Of a stretch of DNA of 64,000 bases, positions 53,505 to 62,095 are shown one piece after another. The stretch is from the NCBI RefSeq assembly GCF_004341625.1, contig NZ_SLZG01000005.1, forward strand, positions 124,001 to 188,000, in the 5' to 3' direction. The translations under genes were made by a program, and so were the position numbers. The first letter of the stretch is position 1, and every line of letters starts with the position of its first letter. Below the pieces are notes generated by a model. It saw only the letters and a list, made by a program, of their open reading frames with translations. It was not told where the DNA came from and made no database searches. Origin of the DNA: Rhizobium sp. BK376 (lineage in GTDB: Bacteria; Pseudomonadota; Alphaproteobacteria; Rhizobiales; Rhizobiaceae).

Positions 53505-55955
53505 TCACTCGGCAGCCTGCGGATAGCCGATCGTCGCCATCGGCCTGAACTCGTGCTTGTCCTTGCCGGAAACACGCTCCGACCAGGGATCGACCTGGGC
53601 AAATGTCTGCGAGAAAACGAAGCGGTCGTAATAGGCCTTGCGCTTCTCCGCATTGCCCATGATCTGGCGGCGGATTTCGTCGAGGCCGACGCGCTTTGCC
53701 CATTTGTAGATGCGCTCGAGATAGCGCGCCTGTTCGCGATACATCTGCGTCAGCGCCACGATATGCTCCAGCGCCTCGTCTTCGGTCCTGACGAGGCCGA
53801 GAACTTCGGTGCCCTTGATGTCGAGGCCGGCGGCACCCGCAAAGTGGATTTCGAACCCGCTGTCCACACAGATCACGCCGATGTCCTTGCAGGTTGCCTC
53901 GGCGCAATTGCGCGGACATCCTGACACCGCCATCTTCAGCTTGGCGGGCGTCCAGGAGCCCCACATAAATTTTTCGATGCGGATGCCAAGGCCGGTAGAG
54001 TCCTGCGTGCCGAAACGGCACCAGTCTGAGCCGACGCAAGTCTTCACGGTGCGCAGACCCTTTGCATAGGCCTGGCCGGAGACGAAACCGGCCTTGCCGA
54101 GATCGGCCCAGACACCAGGCAGATCTTCCTTCTCGACGCCGAGCAGGTCGATGCGCTGGCCGCCTGTTACCTTCACCATCGGGATTTCGAACTTGTCGAC
54201 GACATCGGCAATAGCGCGAAGTTCGCTCGACGAGGTGACGCCGCCCCACATGCGCGGTATGACCGAAAAGGTGCCGTCCTTCTGGATGTTGGCGTGAACG
54301 CGCTCGTTGATGAAGCGCGACTGGTAGTCGTCGGCATATTCGTCCGGCCAGTCGCAGACGAGGTAGTAATTGAGGGCGGGACGACATTTGGCGCAGCCGC
54401 ACGACGTCTTCCATTCAAGCTCCTGCATGACGGCCGGGATGGTCTTCAGCCCCTTGGCCTTGATGAGCCGGCGAACGTCGTCATGACCGAGCTCGGTGCA
54501 GGTGCACATCGGCTGGACGGCAGCGGGGTTGTAACTGTCGCCAAGCGTCAGCGTCATCAGCTGTTCGACCAAGCCCGTACAGGAGCCGCAGGAGGCGGAG
54601 GCCTTGGTGTGAGCGCGCACGTCGTCCAACGACGTCAGGCCTCTGGCCGTGATCGTAGAGGTGATCTTGCCCTTGCAAACGCCGTTGCAGCCACAGATTT
54701 CCGCATCATCCGGCAAGGCTGCAACGGCCGCCATAGGGTCCAGCGGTGACCCTCCCTGATAAGCCTGGCCGAAAATCAGCGTCTCGCGCATGTCGGCGAT
54801 GTCGGTCTGCTTTTTCTTCAGATCGTTGAACCAGGCGCCATCGGCAGTCTCGCCGTAAAGCACAGTGCCGATGATCCTGTTGTCCTTCAGCACGAGACGC
54901 TTGTAGACGCCGGCGGATGCGTCGCGCAGCACGATTTCCTCGCGATCGTCGCCATCGGCGAAGTCGCCGAGCGAGAACAGATCGATGCCTGTCACCTTTA
55001 GCTTGGTCGGCGTGTCCGAATGGACGAACGCGGCCGAACTGTCTCCGGACAGATGCGAGGCCGCCACGCGCGCCATTTCATAAAGTGGGGCGACGAGACC
55101 GTAGACCATGCCGCCCACCTCCGCGCATTCACCGAGCGCCATGATGCTGCCGTCCGAGGTCTGCATGCCGTCATCGACGACGATGCCGCGGTTGACGGCG
55201 ATGCCGGCGTCCTTGGCGATTCCGATATTCGGGCGAATGCCGACGGCCATGACGACAAGCGTGGCGGGAATGATGCGGCCGTCATCAAGCTCGATGCCTT
55301 CCACACGCTCCTTGCCGACGATCGCCCTGGTATTGGCCTTGCAGATCACCTTGATGCCGCGTTCCTCGACGGCCCTTTGCAGAAGATAGCCAGCGGCTGG
55401 GTCGAGCTGGCGCTCCATCAGCGTCGGCATGACATGCACGACGGTGACGTCCATACCGCGGGAAGCAAGGCCGGCAGCGGCTTCGAGGCCGAGGAGGCCG
55501 CCGCCGATAACGACCGCCTTCTCGCGCGACTGGGCGGCCAGCAGCATCGCCTGCACGTCGTCGAGGTCGCGATAGGTGATGACGCCGGGCAGATCCTTGC
55601 CCGGAACAGGGATGATGAAGGGAACGGAGCCGGTGGCGATCACCAGCTTGTCGTAGCTCTCCGTGATGCCGTGGTCCGAAGTGACGGTCTTGGCGGTCCG
55701 ATCGATCGCAACGATCTTGTGGCCCTTGTAGAGCACGATGCCGTGCTTAATATACCAGCCGTCGCCGTGGATGATGATCTGCTCGTAGTCCTTTTCGCCG
55801 GAGAGCACCGGCGAAAGCATGATGCGGTCGTAATTGACGCGCGGCTCGGCGTTGAAAATGGTCACCTGGTAGCGGCCGGGTGCCTTTTCGAAGAGGTGTT
55901 CCAGCATGCGGCCGGGCGCCATGCCGTTGCCGATAATGACAAGTTTCTCAGTCAT
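53505..55955 (-). CDS. nirB: NADH-dependent nitrite reductase large subunit
   Basis: An 816-residue enzyme that reduces nitrite to ammonia. The order is an FAD domain ('KLVIIGNGMAPGRMLEHLF'), an NADH domain ('AVVIGGGLLGLEAAAGL'), a BFD-like [2Fe-2S] pair ('CGCNGVCKGKI', 'CGSCTGLVEQLM'), a second Cys-rich element ('CGCAKCRPALNYYL') and a siroheme/[4Fe-4S] domain ('TCVGSDWCRFGTQDS', 'SGCPRNCAEATCKD'). The siroheme comes from the cysG product of the same operon. Confidence 0.96.
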   Translation of the reverse strand: MTEKLVIIGNGMAPGRMLEHLFEKAPGRYQVTIFNAEPRVNYDRIMLSPVLSGEKDYEQIIIHGDGWYIKHGIVLYKGHKIVAIDRTAKTVTSDHGITESYDKLVIATGSVPFIIPVPGKDLPGVITYRDLDDVQAMLLAAQSREKAVVIGGGLLGLEAAAGLASRGMDVTVVHVMPTLMERQLDPAAGYLLQRAVEERGIKVICKANTRAIVGKERVEGIELDDGRIIPATLVVMAVGIRPNIGIAKDAGIAVNRGIVVDDGMQTSDGSIMALGECAEVGGMVYGLVAPLYEMARVAASHLSGDSSAAFVHSDTPTKLKVTGIDLFSLGDFADGDDREEIVLRDASAGVYKRLVLKDNRIIGTVLYGETADGAWFNDLKKKQTDIADMRETLIFGQAYQGGSPLDPMAAVAALPDDAEICGCNGVCKGKITSTITARGLTSLDDVRAHTKASASCGSCTGLVEQLMTLTLGDSYNPAAVQPMCTCTELGHDDVRRLIKAKGLKTIPAVMQELEWKTSCGCAKCRPALNYYLVCDWPDEYADDYQSRFINERVHANIQKDGTFSVIPRMWGGVTSSSELRAIADVVDKFEIPMVKVTGGQRIDLLGVEKEDLPGVWADLGKAGFVSGQAYAKGLRTVKTCVGSDWCRFGTQDSTGLGIRIEKFMWGSWTPAKLKMAVSGCPRNCAEATCKDIGVICVDSGFEIHFAGAAGLDIKGTEVLGLVRTEDEALEHIVALTQMYREQARYLERIYKWAKRVGLDEIRRQIMGNAEKRKAYYDRFVFSQTFAQVDPWSERVSGKDKHEFRPMATIGYPQAAE

Positions 55956-55972
55956 GGTTTGAAATCCTTGGC

Positions 55973-57232
55973 TCAGGTTGCTGCAACGGAGTGCGCGGAG
56001 AGACTGCGGCGCTCGATCTGCTTGACTGACAGGTGCATCCAGACGAGCGAGACGATGATGATGGCAAAGAGCAGCAGGAAGCAGCTGGACCATAGGCCAG
56101 TCATGTCCTTGAGGTAGCCGAAGGCGATCGGCAGGACGAAGCCGCCAAGGCCGCCCATCATGCCGACCAAGCCCCCGACCGCGCCGACGCTATCGGGATA
56201 ATAGGCGGGGATGTGCTTGTAGACCGCTGCCTTACCGAGGCTCATCACGAAACCGAGAGCGAAGATGACGACGATGAAGACGGCGGGCGTGATGCCGGTC
56301 GAAGTGCTCGTCGCGGCAGGGAAAGACAGGATGAGCGTCGCGACGGCGGCAACGGCGAACATCACATACATGACGCTGCGGGCGCCCTTCTTGTCCGAGA
56401 CTGCACCGCCGAAAGCACGGAAGATACTGCCGGGGATCGAATAGGCAGCGGCGACCATGCCGGCCGTTTCGAGATTGAAGCCGTAGACGCCGACCAGATA
56501 GCGCGGAAGCCACAGCGAGAGGGCAATGAACCCGCCGAAGGCAAAGAAATAGTAGAGCGAGAAACGCCAGACCTGCAGGTTCTTCAAAGGCGCGAACTCC
56601 TTTGCCAGGCTTTTGGGCGCGCGCCCGTTCTGCTGGCGATGGCGAAAGGCAGGATCGTCGGTCGTGGTGAACCAGAAGATGACCGCCATCAGCGCCAGGA
56701 CGCCAGCCCAGATTTGAGCTACGGCGGGCCAGCCCCAAGCCAGCAGGACAAATGGGGCAGCGAACTTCGTGATGGCTGCACCGACGTTGCCAGCGCCGAA
56801 GATGCCGAGCGCCGTTCCCTGTTTCTCTGCGGGAAAGAACGGCGAGACATAGGCGATACCAACGGCGAAAGTTCCCCCGGCAAGACCAACGCCGAGACCT
56901 GCAAGCAGCATCTGCGCATAGGTATGGGCATAGGAAAGCAGGAATGTTGCAACAGCAGCAGCCAGCATTGTGAGCGTAAAGACGAGGCGCCCGCCGTAAC
57001 GCTCCGTCCATATCCCGAGAACGATGCGGACGAGCGAGCCCGTCAACACGGGCGTGCCGACCAGCAATCCGAACGCGGCTTCGCTCAGACCCAGATCCTG
57101 CTTGATACGAATGCCGATGATCGAAAAAATCGTCCAGACGGCAAAACAGAGGGTGAAGGCGACCGTGGAGATCCAGAGTGCCTTGGCGGGTTCGTTGGCG
57201 GATATGGATTGCGATTTCTCTATGACAGACAT
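55973..57232 (-). CDS. narK: Nitrate/nitrite transporter (NarK/NasA-type MFS)
   Basis: A 419-residue major-facilitator protein with 12 hydrophobic segments. The nitrate signature 'GLAGGTFAVGIAYVSPFFP' and second-half copy 'GAVGGLVGMMGGLGGFVLP' are both present. It takes nitrate into the cell. It is the first gene of the narK-nirB-nirD-nasA-cysG operon, directly behind a NasT-type leader. The ATG at 57232 follows GGAGAAG. Confidence 0.94.
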   Translation of the reverse strand: MSVIEKSQSISANEPAKALWISTVAFTLCFAVWTIFSIIGIRIKQDLGLSEAAFGLLVGTPVLTGSLVRIVLGIWTERYGGRLVFTLTMLAAAVATFLLSYAHTYAQMLLAGLGVGLAGGTFAVGIAYVSPFFPAEKQGTALGIFGAGNVGAAITKFAAPFVLLAWGWPAVAQIWAGVLALMAVIFWFTTTDDPAFRHRQQNGRAPKSLAKEFAPLKNLQVWRFSLYYFFAFGGFIALSLWLPRYLVGVYGFNLETAGMVAAAYSIPGSIFRAFGGAVSDKKGARSVMYVMFAVAAVATLILSFPAATSTSTGITPAVFIVVIFALGFVMSLGKAAVYKHIPAYYPDSVGAVGGLVGMMGGLGGFVLPIAFGYLKDMTGLWSSCFLLLFAIIIVSLVWMHLSVKQIERRSLSAHSVAAT

Positions 57233-57280
57233 GGCTTCTCCGAGGCCCGACAAGGTCGTGCCGATCCATCGTTGCGGTTG

Positions 57281-57351
57281 AAAACAAAAAGCCGCTGCTC
57301 AGGGTGCACGGGCACGGAAGGTGCGCGCGTATAAACCTGGTCAGCGGCTTT
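57281..57351 (-). terminator. Intrinsic terminator in the nas leader
   Basis: On the minus strand AAAGCCGCTGA pairs with AGCGGCTTT, followed by TTTGTTTT. The loop is about 44 nt and holds its own short stem. It ends about 50 bp before narK, where an antitermination target should be. Confidence 0.75.
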
Positions 57352-57357
57352 GCTTGA

Positions 57358-57377
57358 GGCGCCCGTCGTTGGACACC
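57358..57377 (-). promoter_or_regulatory. ANTAR-target hexaloop hairpin (P2)
   Basis: The RNA GGUGUCC-AACGAC-GGGCGCC forms a 7-bp stem (two GU pairs) around a six-base loop, with A at loop position 1 and G at position 4. These are the two loop bases conserved in ANTAR targets. It lies just upstream of the terminator stem. Confidence 0.7.
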
Positions 57378-57413
57378 GAAATCCTGTGGCCCATGGGGCC
57401 TGGTAGTTTTAGA

Positions 57414-57429
57414 TGCAAGGCACGTGCCA
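57414..57429 (-). promoter_or_regulatory. Sigma-54 promoter of the narK operon
   Basis: The minus strand reads TGGCACGTGCCTTGCA, essentially a full match to TGGCACG-N4-TTGC. Transcription would begin near 57403. Nitrogen limitation through NtrC/RpoN is the expected control. Confidence 0.85.
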
Positions 57430-57515
57430 AGTTTAGAACTGCAACGTTTTCAGCGATTTCGATTGAGATGCCCGCCGCCGGCACAATGCCATGCCGCAAA
57501 AGCGGTCGCATAAAA

Positions 57516-57531
57516 TGCCAAAAATTGTGCA
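57516..57531 (-). promoter_or_regulatory. Candidate NtrC site
   Basis: TGCACAATTTTTGGCA on the minus strand partly matches the NtrC dyad TGCAC-N7-GTGCA. It lies about 95 bp upstream of the -24 element. The match is imperfect in the right half. Confidence 0.4.
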
Positions 57532-57542
57532 GCGCTTATAAA

Positions 57543-58769
57543 TTAGGCTTTGAGCACGCTGCGCCTTTGAGCGGCAACATAGTCGTCCACACGGTCGGGA
57601 TCGAAAAGATTGCCGTCGAAAAAGCCGTCAGGCCCCAATGTCAGCGAACCAGTTGAACCGACGGGGGTCTCAATTTGCAGCGCGCCTTCGACCTTGGCAC
57701 TTGCCGCCGGCATCGCGATACCGAGCGTCTTCAGTGCTTCGCGGTAGATATCGGGACGATAGGTATTGCCGGCGACCTGTTGATGCGAGGCGCTGTGGGC
57801 AATCTGCTGCCAACGTACCATCTGGGTGTAGAACCAGAGGGCGTGGCTCTTCCAGGGGAAGGTTGCCGCCTTCGCGTTCGGAACGAAGAAGTCCTTGATG
57901 GTCCTTGTTTCGCCGCTGCCGATCGGCAAAACGCCTGTCAGCGCCGGCAGCAGCAATTCGGCCGGCCGATCGATGTAGATCGGTGCGGCGAGAAGAGTTG
58001 CGAGCTCCTGGCGGTTGCCTGGGTCGGCGCACCACAGCGAGGCCTTGTAGAGCGATCGCAGAAGCGCCGCCAATGCTTCCGGGTGCGCGTCGCCCCAACG
58101 GCCGTTCACGCCAAGCACTTTTTCCGGGCTCGACTTCCAGATCTCCGCCTTGACGGTTGCCAGATGCGCGCCGCGTTTCAATATGCCGAAGCTGTTCCAC
58201 GGCTCGCCGACGCAATAGCCGTCGATCGCGCCCTCCTGAAGCGCATCGCCCATATCGGGAGGCGGCACGACGAGAATCTCGATCTCCCGATCGGGATCGA
58301 TGCCGCTCGCCGAAAGCCAGTAGCGGAGCTCGTAGTTATGGCCGGAATAGGGATGAACGACGGCAAAGCGCAGCCTCTCAGCTCTGGATTCCGAAACGAC
58401 CTTTCGAAGCGCCATTCCATTCGTGCGGGCGTCGAGATCGTCGGTCGCTCCATGAGCGACCATTTGGCGCCAGAGTTCGGCGGAGACAGTCACGCCGTTG
58501 CCGCCGAGACCGAGTGCCATCGGCACGATCATCCGCGGTGCCGGCGCCGTCAGCCCGAGATTGCAGGCGATCGGCATCGGCGCAAGAATATGGGCAACCT
58601 CGAAATGTCCAACCGCCAACCGGTCCCGGATCGTTGCCCAGGAGCGTTCGCGCACGAGCGTCAGGTCGAGATCTTCGCCTGCCGCAAATCCCTTCTCTTT
58701 TGCGACAACCAGAAGTGCGCTATCGAGAAGAGGCAGGAAGCCGGCGGTTATCTGATAGCTGTCGCTCAT
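57543..58769 (-). CDS. nasS: Nitrate/nitrite sensor protein NasS
   Basis: A 408-residue NrtA-like nitrate-binding protein with no signal peptide, so it stays in the cytoplasm. It opens 'QITAGFLPLLDSALLVVAKE' and has 'RDRLAVGHFEVAHILAPMP', typical of the NrtA/SsuA-like fold. In known systems NasS holds NasT inactive until nitrate binds. Its start overlaps the nasT stop (ATGA). Confidence 0.92.
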   Translation of the reverse strand: MSDSYQITAGFLPLLDSALLVVAKEKGFAAGEDLDLTLVRERSWATIRDRLAVGHFEVAHILAPMPIACNLGLTAPAPRMIVPMALGLGGNGVTVSAELWRQMVAHGATDDLDARTNGMALRKVVSESRAERLRFAVVHPYSGHNYELRYWLSASGIDPDREIEILVVPPPDMGDALQEGAIDGYCVGEPWNSFGILKRGAHLATVKAEIWKSSPEKVLGVNGRWGDAHPEALAALLRSLYKASLWCADPGNRQELATLLAAPIYIDRPAELLLPALTGVLPIGSGETRTIKDFFVPNAKAATFPWKSHALWFYTQMVRWQQIAHSASHQQVAGNTYRPDIYREALKTLGIAMPAASAKVEGALQIETPVGSTGSLTLGPDGFFDGNLFDPDRVDDYVAAQRRSVLKA

Positions 58770-59380
58770 ACATCTTCTCCCGGATCGAGAAGGCTTGCGG
58801 CCGTGATGAGGCTTTGCGCAATCTCGACAATCTTCCTGTTCTGGTTCATGGCGGTCTTCCGCAGCAGCCCGTAGGCGGCTTCTTCGGAGAGACCGCGCGA
58901 ACGCATCAGCAGCCCCTTGGCGCGATCGATCACCTTGCGGTTTTCGAGCTCGCCGCGCGTCTCCTCCAGTTCACGGCTCAAGCGTGAGAAGGCGTTGAAC
59001 CGACTGATTGCCATCTTGAGGATCGGCCGCACACGCTCCTGCTTCAGCCCGTCAACGATATAGGCAGAGACCCCGGCTTCGACCGCCGCTTCGATAGAGG
59101 CTTCATCCGACCGATCGACGAACATGGCGATCGGCCTTTGAACCGCGCGTGAAATCTGGAAGAAGCTTTCGAGCATGTCGCGGTTCGGATTTTCGAGGTC
59201 GATCACGATCACATCGGGATTGATCTCGGCAATGCGTCGAGCCAGGCCGTGCATGTCATCGATGATCGTCACCCGATCGTAGCCGGCCTCGCGCAGCCCG
59301 ACATCGATGATCGAAGCGCGAATTCGATTCTCGTCTATGACAAGGACATTGAGACTGCTGTGCTTCATCGGCAGTACCAT
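58766..59380 (-). CDS. nasT: ANTAR-domain transcription antiterminator NasT
   Basis: A 204-residue response-regulator-like protein. The receiver domain ('LNVLVIDENRIRASIIDVGL', 'PDVIVIDLENPNRDML') is followed by a C-terminal ANTAR domain ('RKVIDRAKGLLMRSRGLSEE' then 'AYGLLRKTAMNQNRKIVEIA') that binds paired RNA hairpins. It is released by NasS when nitrate is present and then acts on the narK leader. ATG 59380 or 59368 could start it. Confidence 0.93.
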   Translation of the reverse strand: MVLPMKHSSLNVLVIDENRIRASIIDVGLREAGYDRVTIIDDMHGLARRIAEINPDVIVIDLENPNRDMLESFFQISRAVQRPIAMFVDRSDEASIEAAVEAGVSAYIVDGLKQERVRPILKMAISRFNAFSRLSRELEETRGELENRKVIDRAKGLLMRSRGLSEEAAYGLLRKTAMNQNRKIVEIAQSLITAASLLDPGEDV

Positions 59381-59442
59381 GCTGATGTCAAAACCTGGAT
59401 TGCAGTGGGCTCAGGAGCGCATCACCGGACGACATGATTTCA

Positions 59443-59458
59443 AGCACTCCGCTGGCCA
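59443..59458 (-). promoter_or_regulatory. Sigma-54-like promoter upstream of nasT
   Basis: The minus strand reads TGGCCAGCGGAGTGCT. GG and GC are 10 bases apart, with fair agreement to TGGCACG-N4-TTGC. It would start nasT-nasS transcription about 55-65 bases before the ATG. Confidence 0.4.
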
Positions 59459-59957
59459 ACTGCTTCGTAGCGCTTCCAATATGTAGCAGTTATAACAGGC
59501 AAAAAGCATAGAAGGTCAGTTTTAGCAACCTCGGCGTATTTTCATCCATCCAGCCCGAGATCAAGGGATGGTGGGTTACGTCGCCGACATGCAGAGATAC
59601 GAGATCCGCGCGAATTTTCTCGCCCCCGAAATCCTGTGCATATTTTCACAATGGCTGAGAGAATGACCAATTTTCCGCCAACCGCCCGTCCTCTATCGAT
59701 TGGATGAAGCCGAGGAGTGGGGAGTAACCCGCGCCGCCCCTGAGAACCTAAGCGTCGTGGAAATGCCAAACGGTCGACGGTCCCTCCCCACCCCCCAATC
59801 GAGACGTAAAATCCAAATAGATACCGGTGCTGGGCCCGCTGTGTCGTGGGTGCGTCGCCTAGTTCATCTTGCTGTGAATATCTTCGTGAAGCATTCTGTG
59901 CGGCCACCTGTCGTGAAACGTTGGTTTTTGCGACTTCGAAAAATTCAGTCGTAAAAC

Positions 59958-59985
59958 TGTCGCTTTAATTGAGATTTTTGCGACA
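59958..59985. repeat. 28-bp repeat copy 1 (TGTCGC-N16-GCGACA)
   Basis: A 6-bp perfect inverted repeat with a 16-base centre, 15 bp before the VOC gene. The copy at 60400-60427 has the same length and ends, and shares AAT and GATTTT inside the centre. Confidence 0.6.
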
Positions 59986-60000
59986 AGGGCGGGGGAACGG

Positions 60001-60396
60001 ATGCTGCATCACATTTCGTTTGGTGTCTCGAACATCGAAAGATCAGCCGCGTTCTATGACGCGGCTTTTGCGCCGCTCGGCTATATACGAGTTTGGGAAG
60101 ACCTAAATCCCGACTCAGGCCAAGCGGTTGGCTACGGTCCTCCTGATGATGGCGACAAATTCACCATCAAACTTCGAGGGAAGGATGCTCGGTGTCCGGG
60201 GCTGGGTTTCCATCTTGCCTTTGCCGCTCCCAGCCGAAACGCCGTCGCCTTGTTCCACGAGGCAGCACTGGCTCATGGCGGTCGAGACAATGGAGGGCCA
60301 AGTCTACGGCCTCATTATGGACCTAACTATTTTGCAGCCTTCATCATCGATCCCGATGGATACGAAATTGAAGTTGTTTGCAAAGCACCTGAATGA
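60001..60396 (+). CDS. VOC-family (glyoxalase-like) protein
   Basis: A 131-residue vicinal-oxygen-chelate protein ('HHISFGVSNIERSAAFYDAA', 'FHLAFAAPSRNAVALFHEAA', 'NYFAAFIIDPDGYEIEVVCK'). His near the start and Glu near the end are candidate metal ligands. A GGGGGAACGG site precedes the ATG. It is AT-richer than its neighbours and lies between two 28-bp repeats, so acquisition as a cassette is possible. The substrate is unknown. Confidence 0.85.
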   Translation: MLHHISFGVSNIERSAAFYDAAFAPLGYIRVWEDLNPDSGQAVGYGPPDDGDKFTIKLRGKDARCPGLGFHLAFAAPSRNAVALFHEAALAHGGRDNGGPSLRPHYGPNYFAAFIIDPDGYEIEVVCKAPE

Positions 60397-60399
60397 TCG

Positions 60400-60427
60400 T
60401 GTCGCACAAATCCTGATTTTCGCGACA
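60400..60427. repeat. 28-bp repeat copy 2 (TGTCGC-N16-GCGACA)
   Basis: Same architecture as 59958-59985, three bases after the VOC stop. Further isolated TGTCGC (60461-60466) and GCGACA (60505-60510) copies follow. Confidence 0.6.
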
Positions 60428-60597
60428 AAATAGGGATCACCGATTTTTCAAGGGAATATCTGTCGCAAACTTCTCGTCGTTGATCCGATCTGTCTGCTCC
60501 CTGAGCGACACGCCACCCACAGCCCGCTGACGAGAAAAGTCGAATACTGGCGCCCCACCGCAGTAAAGGCGGCTGCCGTATCTCGTTTCCTGCTTGG

Positions 60598-61650
60598 TCA
60601 AAGTCCCGCCAGATAGCGAGTGAGCTCCCGGGTCGTCATGACGCGGGCGAGTGCTGCGCTTTGCCCAGACCACATGTTGCTGAAATCCGAGCGGCCCGCC
60701 TTCTCAGTGATGGCCCGTAAGGGAGTGAGAGCGCCGCCCGCGGTCGGAAACGCCGGCGCGATGTCGGCGAGCGGCCCGATCTCTTTCATCAGCCGGTTCA
60801 TGAATCCGCGGGCCGGCCGACCGGTAAAGAGGTTGGTCAGCGCCGTCTTGTCATCGCCGCCAGCAAGCAACGCCTTGCGGTGGAATTCGCTTACCTTCGC
60901 CTCCGGTGTCAGGAGATAGGCCGTGCCGACTTGAACCGCCGACGCACCCAGTGCAAATGCAGCATTAACACCTCGCGGATCGGCGATGCCACCGGCGGCG
61001 ATCACAGGAACGTTCACCGCATCTACGATCTGCGGAACGAGAGCAATCGTGCCAACCTGGGTACCCATGTCGTCGCTCAGGAAGTTCCCGCGGTGACCGC
61101 CGGCCTCGTAACCCATCGCAATCACGGCATCGACTCCGTGGTCGGCAAGCCATCGCGCTTCCGCAACCGTTGTCGCGGATGCGATAATCTTTGCGCCCGT
61201 GGCTCTTACCCTGCCGAGAAGCTCAGCATTCGGCAGGCCGAAATGAAAGCTGACGACCTCTGGTCGATACTTTTCGACCAAGCCGCAATAAGTGGCGTCG
61301 AACGGCGCACGATTGGAAGACGGGACAGGATCGGCTGGGTTCAAACCGAGTTCGACATAATAGGGTGCTAGCGCCGCCCGCCACTTCATTTGAGCGGCAG
61401 CGTCTGGTTCCGGATCGACGTGACTGAAGAAATTGACGTTGATCGAGTTGCGGGTTGCGGCGCGGATCTGATCCATCGCCTGCGTCATCTGTTCGATCGA
61501 CAGCATCGCTCCGGGCAAGGACCCGAGGCCGCCGGCCTCACTCGCCGCAATCACCATCTCTGGTGTGGTGGCACCGGCCATGGGCGCTTGAATGATCGGC
61601 AATTCTATGCCGAAGAGTTCGAGGATGCGGCTGTCTTTCCAGTTGGCCAT
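60598..61650 (-). CDS. Nitronate monooxygenase (2-nitropropane dioxygenase family)
   Basis: A 350-residue FMN enzyme of the TIM-barrel type. 'PIIQAPMAGATTPEMVIAAS' opens it, 'SFHFGLPNAELLGRVRATGA' and 'GYEAGGHRGNFLSD' form the active site with a conserved His, and 'VIAAGGIADPRGVNAAFALG' binds FMN phosphate. It oxidises nitronates to carbonyl compounds and nitrite. The start at 61650 agrees with the family; it lies 48 bp downstream of the tautomerase stop on the same strand. Confidence 0.9.
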   Translation of the reverse strand: MANWKDSRILELFGIELPIIQAPMAGATTPEMVIAASEAGGLGSLPGAMLSIEQMTQAMDQIRAATRNSINVNFFSHVDPEPDAAAQMKWRAALAPYYVELGLNPADPVPSSNRAPFDATYCGLVEKYRPEVVSFHFGLPNAELLGRVRATGAKIIASATTVAEARWLADHGVDAVIAMGYEAGGHRGNFLSDDMGTQVGTIALVPQIVDAVNVPVIAAGGIADPRGVNAAFALGASAVQVGTAYLLTPEAKVSEFHRKALLAGGDDKTALTNLFTGRPARGFMNRLMKEIGPLADIAPAFPTAGGALTPLRAITEKAGRSDFSNMWSGQSAALARVMTTRELTRYLAGL

Positions 61651-61698
61651 TGGTGGGCACTCCCTTCCACTGTGCGGCGCCGGCCGCATCCTAGATTG

Positions 61699-61938
61699 TT
61701 ACTTCGCCTTGGCGGCAGCCTGCTGCCGGCGATATTCCGGCGTTGTCACGCCGCCCACGCCCCAATTTTCCAGTTCTACCTCATCGATCACGACAAAGGT
61801 CGAGTTATGTGGCTTGCCCATGACCTCGAACAAAAGGTCGCTGACGCCCTTGATCAGGGCCTTCTTCTGCTCCGGAGTCGTAGCACTGGCACCTGGCGCA
61901 GTCCCTTCACGTGTCACCTTGATATTGACGTATGGCAT
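61699..61938 (-). CDS. 4-Oxalocrotonate tautomerase-family protein
   Basis: A 79-residue subunit beginning MPYVNIKVTREG. Removal of Met exposes the catalytic Pro-1. 'LIKGVSDLLFEVMGKPHNST' and 'VVIDEVELENWGVGG' match the family. It works as an oligomer on enol/keto acids. The ATG at 61938 is fixed by the Pro-1 rule; the longer frame upstream is not genuine. Confidence 0.88.
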   Translation of the reverse strand: MPYVNIKVTREGTAPGASATTPEQKKALIKGVSDLLFEVMGKPHNSTFVVIDEVELENWGVGGVTTPEYRRQQAAAKAK

Positions 61939-62095
61939 GGTCTTCACCCTGGTTCTGTCATTCGGCCGCTTTGTCCGACGTGACGGTTGCTGATCTTCGA
62001 CAGCAACGGTGTCATTGCCGTCGCATTCCAACTTGCAGGCCCGGTCAATGTAGGCCGGCTCCGATGTCGGGCAATCGTCAGCTCGACATGGAAAT

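Larger units (their letters stand above)
57233..57542 (-). ncRNA. NasT-responsive leader region of the narK-nirBD-nasA operon
   Basis: A gene-free interval of about 310 bp between nasS and narK. Read on the minus strand it has, in order, a candidate NtrC site, a sigma-54 promoter, an ANTAR-type hexaloop hairpin and an intrinsic terminator before narK. The mRNA leader is about 170 nt. In known NasST systems, nitrate frees NasT to bind the leader and stop the terminator from forming. Confidence 0.75.
59381..60000. other. Intergenic region between nasT and the VOC gene
   Basis: About 620 bp without a convincing gene. It is AT-richer toward the right. It holds a sigma-54-like box for nasT (59443-59458) and, at its right end, the first TGTCGC/GCGACA repeat. 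Two open frames here (59542-59907 minus, 59700-59954 plus) have no protein character. Confidence 0.5.

Noticed and set aside
59542..59907. Minus-strand frame of 121 codons upstream of nasT
   Set aside because: No ribosome-binding site, Arg/Gly-rich low-information sequence, and overlap with another weak frame on the other strand (59700-59954).
59958..60427. CRISPR array or integron attC sites around the VOC gene
   Set aside because: Only two full-length repeats separated by a gene, no regular spacers, no cas genes or integrase in the window.
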